Assembly (NCBI GenBank): GCA_031273985.1
Contig: JAISQV010000324.1
Location: 1 to 5,007, forward strand
Origin: Spirochaetaceae bacterium
GTDB lineage: Bacteria > Spirochaetota > Spirochaetia > Treponematales > Breznakiellaceae
Reading direction: 5' to 3'
Length of the DNA: 5,007 nt
In this document: one piece after another, positions 1 through 3,600 of the stretch
Layout: the number at the start of each line of letters is the position of its first letter
Position numbering within the stretch: the first letter of the stretch is position 1
Made by a program: the position numbers and the translations under genes
Notes under the pieces: model-generated
Seen by the model: the letters and a program-made list of their open reading frames with translations, nothing else
Database searches by the model: none
Told to the model about the DNA's origin: nothing

Positions 1-28
1 CATCCTGCAACGCGTCCCACTGATCCAT
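1..28 (-). CDS. 5' end of an unidentified divergent gene (partial)
   Basis: Only the first nine codons are in the window, reading MDQWDALQD on the minus strand from the ATG at 28-26. The start is supported by a strong purine-rich Shine-Dalgarno sequence (AGGGAGG, minus strand, 39-33) four bases upstream, and by a plausible promoter further upstream at 102-74. The peptide is acidic, shows no signal sequence and is too short to assign to any family. The gene runs off the left edge. It is transcribed away from the kinase gene, so the two share the 618-base intergenic region between 28 and 647. Whether it is functionally linked to the kinase, for example as its response regulator, cannot be judged from what is visible. 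Confidence 0.6.
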
Positions 29-32
29 AGTT

Positions 33-39
33 CCTCCCT
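33..39 (-). promoter_or_regulatory. Shine-Dalgarno of the divergent minus-strand gene
   Basis: On the minus strand the sequence reads AAGGGAGGAACTATGG. The AGGGAGG core is close to the anti-Shine-Dalgarno complement and sits four bases before the ATG at 28. It is the main evidence that the nine codons at the left edge are a real gene start. Confidence 0.65.
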
Positions 40-46
40 TGGCTGG

Positions 47-61
47 CGGGGTCCTGCCCCG
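47..61. repeat. Short GC hairpin in the minus-strand gene leader
   Basis: CGGGG (47-51) and CCCCG (57-61) form a 5-bp stem around a 5-base loop. It would lie in the predicted 5' leader of the minus-strand gene, between the proposed transcription start near 67 and the Shine-Dalgarno. No U-run follows on either strand, so it is not a typical terminator. It may be chance in GC-rich DNA. Confidence 0.3.
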
Positions 62-73
62 TTCATACTGATA

Positions 74-102
74 ATAATAAGGATGTTTCACCCCAAGGGC
101 AA
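74..102 (-). promoter_or_regulatory. Candidate sigma70-type promoter for the minus-strand gene
   Basis: Read on the minus strand, a -35-like TTGCCC (102-97) is followed after exactly 17 bases by a -10-like TATTAT (79-74), which matches TATAAT at five of six positions. Transcription would start near 67, giving a leader of about 40 bases before the ATG at 28. The AT-rich run at 71-80 stands out from the GC-rich surroundings. A copy of TATTAT shifted by three bases (76-71) is an equally possible -10. This is a motif match only. Confidence 0.4.
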
Positions 103-158
103 GGCGGAAGGATATTAAGGGAGGAGTTAAGAGGGCGCATCCCCAGCGCTCCGAAGAA

Positions 159-174
159 CCCGCCTGTCGGCGGG
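159..174. repeat. Inverted repeat, 6-bp stem
   Basis: CCCGCC (159-164) pairs with GGCGGG (169-174) around the four-base loop TGTC. It is followed by a purine-rich GGAGGG stretch rather than T residues. It is the first palindrome of the cluster. Confidence 0.45.
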
Positions 175-192
175 GGAGGGGGACCGGGCTAT

Positions 193-223
193 CCGGGGCT
201 CCGGCTTACGCCTCCGGCCCCGG
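193..223. repeat. Compound hairpin, 7-bp outer stem
   Basis: CCGGGGC (193-199) pairs with GCCCCGG (217-223). Inside it, GGC (203-205) pairs with GCC (210-212) around TTAC, with TCC spacers on both sides. Its right arm shares bases 219-223 with the next hairpin (219-237), so the two full structures cannot form at once on one strand. Confidence 0.45.
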
Positions 224-237
224 TGTTTCACACCGGG
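219..237. repeat. Perfect hairpin, 8-bp stem with TTC loop
   Basis: CCCGGTGT (219-226) pairs perfectly with ACACCGGG (230-237) around the three-base loop TTC. It overlaps the right arm of the preceding hairpin and ends two bases before the next one at 240. Confidence 0.6.
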
Positions 238-238
238 T

Positions 239-259
239 CTGCCCTTCGGGCACCCCTCC
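239..259. repeat. Direct repeat copy 1, containing a TTC-loop hairpin
   Basis: A 21-base segment matches 419-439 at 18 of 21 positions, exactly 180 bases away. Its core TGCCCTTCGGGCA (240-252) is a perfect 5-bp hairpin with the loop TTC. A third, more diverged relative of this core lies at 545-557. Confidence 0.5.
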
Positions 260-272
260 TATCCCTTGCGCG

Positions 273-299
273 GCTGAAAACCGTAAAACGGTTTTCAGC
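273..299. repeat. Perfect 12-bp inverted repeat with 3-base loop
   Basis: GCTGAAAACCGT (273-284) is the exact reverse complement of ACGGTTTTCAGC (288-299), with AAA between them. This is the longest and cleanest palindrome in the window. It is followed by TTGGGGGG on the plus strand and lacks a T-run on the minus strand, so it is not a classical rho-independent terminator. Possible roles are a cruciform or RNA hairpin, a palindromic mobile element or a regulator binding site. The sequence does not decide between these. Confidence 0.75.
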
Positions 300-329
300 T
301 TGGGGGGCGTTGCGGGGGGGCGGCGCACT

Positions 330-349
330 CCTCCGCCTAAAGGCGGAGG
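330..349. repeat. Perfect hairpin, 8-9-bp stem
   Basis: CCTCCGCCT (330-338) and AGGCGGAGG (341-349) are exact reverse complements separated by AA. Sterically this is better read as an 8-bp stem with the loop TAAA. It is preceded by a G7 run (314-320) and is not followed by T residues. Confidence 0.6.
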
Positions 350-408
350 GTACTTTATGGTACAGGGGGACTTTACGTGCGCCGGAGCAGGCCAAATTTC
401 TCCAGGGA

Positions 409-421
409 CAGCCTGCGGCTG
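409..421. repeat. Short hairpin, 5-bp stem
   Basis: CAGCC (409-413) pairs with GGCTG (417-421) around TGC. Its right arm overlaps the start of direct repeat copy 2 at 419. Confidence 0.4.
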
Positions 422-439
422 CCCTTCGTGCTCCCCCCC
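419..439. repeat. Direct repeat copy 2
   Basis: This segment is 18 of 21 bases identical to 239-259. The differences fall partly in the stem of the CTTCG-centred hairpin, which is broken in this copy (GTGCT instead of GGGCA). It therefore looks like a decayed copy of the same element. Confidence 0.5.
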
Positions 440-453
440 GCATTGGGGGTAGC
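430..453. repeat. Imperfect hairpin, C-run against G-run
   Basis: CCCCC (435-439) pairs with GGGGG (445-449) around GCATT. An outer GCT (430-432) pairs with AGC (451-453) across a small asymmetric internal loop. It adjoins the 8-bp hairpin at 462-480. Confidence 0.4.
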
Positions 454-461
454 GCAAAAGC

Positions 462-480
462 GTTTTGGCGCAGCCAAAAC
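462..480. repeat. Perfect hairpin, 8-bp stem with GCA loop
   Basis: GTTTTGGC (462-469) is the exact reverse complement of GCCAAAAC (473-480), with GCA between. A competing smaller pairing, CAAAA (455-459) with TTTTG (463-467), uses the same left arm. The TTTT/AAAA composition recalls the palindrome at 273-299. Confidence 0.6.
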
Positions 481-492
481 CTTTGGAGCGCA

Positions 493-507
493 GGGGGCTC
501 GGCCCCC
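493..507. repeat. Hairpin, 6-bp G/C stem
   Basis: GGGGGC (493-498) pairs with GCCCCC (502-507) around TCG. It is followed by CCTCTTAAATT, which has a few T residues but no terminator-grade T-run. A very weak terminator cannot be fully excluded. Confidence 0.45.
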
Positions 508-515
508 CTCTTAAA

Positions 516-543
516 TTCCCTGCTCCCTACTCCCTCCTCCCTG
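516..543. repeat. Four-unit 7-bp tandem repeat (CTCCCTN)
   Basis: Four consecutive heptamers, TTCCCTG, CTCCCTA, CTCCCTC and CTCCCTG, cover 516-543. The first unit differs at its first base and the last position varies. The plus strand is pure pyrimidine apart from the unit-end G or A bases, so the minus strand is purine-rich. The repeat ends at the left arm of the hairpin at 543-559. A 7-bp unit is not a multiple of three, which argues against a coding origin. Confidence 0.65.
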
Positions 544-559
544 CTGCGCTTCGCACAGC
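543..559. repeat. Hairpin with TTC loop, one mismatch
   Basis: GCTGCGC (543-549) pairs with GCACAGC (553-559) around TTC, with a single C-A mismatch. Its core TGCGCTTCGCACA (545-557) is a diverged third relative of the hairpin at 240-252. It is the last palindrome before the kinase promoter region. Confidence 0.45.
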
Positions 560-562
560 CCG

Positions 563-591
563 TATACAGGAGGGGGGATTTCACTTAAAAT
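563..591 (+). promoter_or_regulatory. Candidate sigma70-type promoter for the sensor kinase
   Basis: A -35-like TATACA (563-568, four of six matches to TTGACA) is followed after 17 bases by TAAAAT (586-591, five of six matches to TATAAT). It lies at the point where the GC-rich hairpin block gives way to an AT-rich patch. Transcription would start near 598, giving a leader of about 50 bases that includes the small reading frame at 609-644. The spacer carries an AGGAGG-like run with no usable start codon after it. This is a motif match only. Confidence 0.4.
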
Positions 592-608
592 TAGTTTGGG
601 AAGGGCTC

Positions 609-644
609 ATGGTCTGTTTTGGTAACTTGGCGGCGGGGGGGTAA
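609..644 (+). CDS. Possible 11-codon leader peptide upstream of the kinase
   Basis: An ATG at 609 opens a tiny frame, MVCFGNLAAGG, which stops at TAA (642-644), two bases before the kinase ATG at 647. An AAGGG (601-605) lies three bases before its ATG, a rather short spacing. If translated, termination so close to the kinase start would favour translational coupling or reinitiation. The frame ends inside the seven-G tract, so its relation to the kinase frame depends on that tract's length. Short frames of this kind arise often by chance and nothing here proves translation. Confidence 0.2.
   Translation: MVCFGNLAAGG
635..641 (+). promoter_or_regulatory. G7 tract in the ribosome-binding position of the kinase
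   Basis: Seven consecutive G residues (635-641), preceded by GGCGGC, end five bases before the kinase ATG. No canonical GGAGG is present, so this G-rich segment is the only candidate Shine-Dalgarno. An in-frame TAA at 623-625 and the absence of any other start codon between it and 647 fix the kinase start at 647 or later. Confidence 0.45.
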
Positions 645-646
645 TT

Positions 647-3600
647 ATGCAGCGCAAAACAGCGGTTCTGTTTCTGGCCGGAATACTTCTTGCGGGCGCG
701 GCGGGCTGCGCCGGAGGGGGCGGCGCCGGCGGGGACGATTATGCTGTGTATACTTCTTACCGCGATATACCGGGGGTGAGCGAGGCTGAGGCCGCGGCGA
801 TTGAGGCGCTGAAGGCCCGGCGGGGCGCTTTTACCTACGGCATGAATCTGACCGCCGAAACTTTTTATGATGAGGACGGTGAAATAGCGGGCTTTTCCGC
901 CCGGTTCTGCCGCTGGCTTACGGACTTGTTCGGCATAGCCTTCGAACCGGCCGTCTACGACTGGGACGCGCTGATAGCCGGCCTGGATTCGGGGGAGATC
1001 GATTTTTCCGGGGAGCTGACCGCCACGGAGGAGCGCCGGAGCGTCTACTATATGACCGATCCCATCGCCGAGCGGATGGTTAAGGCCATGCGTATCTCCG
1101 GCAGTCAGGGCTTGCAGGAAATAGCCCGGTCCCGGCTTCTGCGCTACGCTTTTTTTGAGGGGACCACGACTTTCGCCCAGGTTACCGCCTTTGAAGCGAA
1201 TCCCTTTGATATCTTTTTTGTCGGCGATTATGAAAGCGCCTACCGTATGCTCAAGAGCGGCGAGATAGACGCTTTTTTTGACGAGGGCATTGCCGAGGCC
1301 GCCTTTGACAGCTACGGCGACGTGACGGCGGAGGATTTTTTCCCGCTCCTCTACAGCCCCGTTTCCCTGGCGGCCAGGAATCCGGAGCTTGAGCCTGTCA
1401 TAGCGGTGGTTCAGAAGGCTTTGAGGAGCGGCGCTTCCCGGCACCTGAACAGGATGTATATTCAGGGGCAGTGGGATTATCAGCGCCACAAGCTCTTCGC
1501 CAGCCTTACCGGGGAGGAGCAGCAGTTTATCCGAGAGCGCATGGAGGCGGAGCGCCCCATTCCGGTAGCCGCCGAATATGATAATTATCCGGTGAGTTTT
1601 TACAATAGCCGGGAGCAGGCCTGGCAGGGCGTCGCCCTGGATGTGCTTGCGGAGATTGGGGCCTTTACGGGGCTCACTTTTACCCCGGCGAATGAAGGGC
1701 CCGTTGAGTGGCCGGAATTGATGACCATGCTCGAATCGGGGGAAGCTTCCGTTATTTCGGAGTTGATCCATTCGGCGGAGCGGGAAGGCCGTTTTCTCTG
1801 GCCCGACACCGCGTATCAGACCGATTACTACGCGCTGTTGTCCCGCTCGGAGTACAGGAACATTACGATAAACGAGGTGCTTTATTCCCGGGTGGGGCTT
1901 ATGCGGGACACCGCCTTTACCGAGCTTTTCCACACCTGGTTTCCCAACCACCCCGATACGAGGGAGTACGGCAACACCAATGACGCCTTTGACGCCCTGG
2001 AACGGGGGGATGTGGACCTGGTGATGGCCACCCGGAATCTGCTTCTGAGTTTAACCAATTTTCAGGAGCAGCCGGGATTCAAGGTGAATCTTATTTTTAA
2101 GCATCCCTATGAATCCGCCTTTGGTTTCAATATCCGGGAATCTGTTTTGTGTTCCATTGTGTCCAAGGCCCTGCGCCTGATCGACACGGAGCTTATTTCC
2201 GACCGCTGGACCCGGCGGGTCTTTGATTACCGGGGGAAGATGGCCCAGGCCCAGATTCCCTGGCTTGCCGGCGCTTCGGGCCTGTTCCTGTGCCTCATCG
2301 CCCTGCTGCTGGTGATGTTTCTGCGTCGACGGCAGGAGGGGAAGAAGCTTGAACTGACCGTACGGGAGCGTACCGAAGATCTTGTCCGGCAGAGCCGCTT
2401 TCTGCATACCGTAAACGAAGCGGCGTCCCTCCTGCTGGCGTCAAACCCGGATGAGTTCGAGGATGCCCTGCGGCAGGGCATGGAGATGATGGCCCGGAAC
2501 GTGAAGGTAGACCATATCTATATCTGGAAAAACCGCGTACAGAAGGGGGTGCTCCACTACACGAAGGTTTTTGGCTGGGTCGATGAGGCGGACCCGCTGC
2601 AGGGCGCTGCGCGGGAACTTGCGGGCCGCCTCCAGGAATTTTCCTACCTGGACAGTATTCCCGAATGGGTGCAGAAGTTCCAGGAAAGGGGGTATGTAAA
2701 CGGCCCGCTGTCTTCCCTTTCGCCGCTTGAGCGGGAGCGCCTGGCCCCCTACGGCATCAGGTCTATTCTGGTGATTCCCGTGTTTTTGCAGGATGCGCTC
2801 TGGGGCTTTGTCAGTTTTGACGACTGCCGGCAGGAGCGTTACTTTTCAGCCGAGGAGGAGGGTATTCTCCGCTCCGGGAGCCTGCTTCTGGTCAACGCCA
2901 TGATGCGCAACGAAACAACCCTGACGCTGCGGGAAGAGCTGGCCCGGCAGGAGCTTCTTGCCTCGGTTACGTTGAACATGACCAACCCGGAGAGTTTTGA
3001 CGCCAATGTCAATTATGCGCTGAAGTCCGTGGGGGAATTTATGCATTTGGACACCCTCTGCTTCTTCAGGGATCATTCGGATGAACAGGCCCTTGAGTGT
3101 ATCTTTGAGTGGGTGAGGAGCGATGCTTTTCAGCGCTCCTTACACACCCGCACCAGTTATATCGATGAGGACGGCGCCGTCAAGCCGGGCTACCGCATGA
3201 TTCTGGAGAATCCCTTTGCCGCGGTGGATAATGTGGCTGAAGCGGAGGGGGCCGCCTTTACCAGCGCCCGCGCGATGGGGATTCGGAGTCTCTTCAATCT
3301 GCCTGTCTATGTGGAAGGGAAATTCTGGGGCTTTATCGCTCTTAACAGCATGACGGCCCTCCACGAATGGAGCGAAGGGGAGATTAATTTCCTGAAAACC
3401 CTGGGCGCCATTCTTGGCCGGTTCATTGAAAATGATGTGATACGCCAAAATTTATCCCGCTCGATTGTCGAAGCCCAGGCGGCCAGCCGCGCCAAGAGCG
3501 ATTTTCTGGCAAATATGTCCCACGAGATACGGACGCCGATGAATGCGATCATCGGGATGACTTCCATAGCAAAAACTTCCTCCGAGCTTGAACGCAAGGA

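Larger units (their letters stand above)
159..559. repeat. Non-coding block of clustered short palindromes
   Basis: This stretch of about 400 bases holds no convincing gene. It contains at least ten inverted repeats laid almost end to end: 159-174, 193-223, 219-237, 240-252, 273-299, 330-349, 409-421, 430-453, 462-480, 493-507 and 543-559. Stems are 5-12 bp, and most loops are 2-5 bases. Homopolymer runs (G7 at 314-320, C7 at 433-439), a 21-base degenerate direct repeat and a 7-bp tandem repeat are interleaved. None of the hairpins is followed by a clear T-run, so they are not ordinary terminators. The block could be an array of REP-like or double-hairpin palindromic elements, or a structured RNA. 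Reading frames crossing it lack ribosome binding sites and protein-like composition. Confidence 0.6.

Noticed and set aside
63..140. 25-codon minus-strand frame starting at ATG 140
   Set aside because: It has no convincing Shine-Dalgarno, overlaps the candidate promoter of the minus-strand gene and shows no recognisable sequence.
493..515. Rho-independent terminator from the GC hairpin followed by CTCTTAAATT
   Set aside because: The stem is only 6 bp and no continuous T-run follows. Neither flanking gene ends here, so there is no transcript that would need terminating.
159..559. CRISPR array
   Set aside because: The palindromes differ in sequence and there is no regularly spaced identical repeat with unique spacers. 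No cas gene is visible.
568..577. AGGAGG-like Shine-Dalgarno upstream of an earlier kinase start
   Set aside because: No ATG, GTG or TTG follows at a usable distance in the kinase frame, and an in-frame TAA at 623-625 blocks any start upstream of it.
223..588. 121-codon plus-strand frame, with an overlapping 118-codon minus-strand frame at 228-584
   Set aside because: Both cross the palindrome block. Their open status on both strands comes from high GC content and inverted repeats. Neither has a proper ribosome binding site and the predicted peptides are low-complexity Ala/Pro/Arg/Gly.
581..1951. 456-codon open frame on the minus strand
   Set aside because: It lies wholly antisense to the start of the kinase gene, whose plus-strand frame has clear domain motifs. 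Its translation shows no recognisable domain, and stop-poor antisense frames are expected in GC-rich coding DNA.
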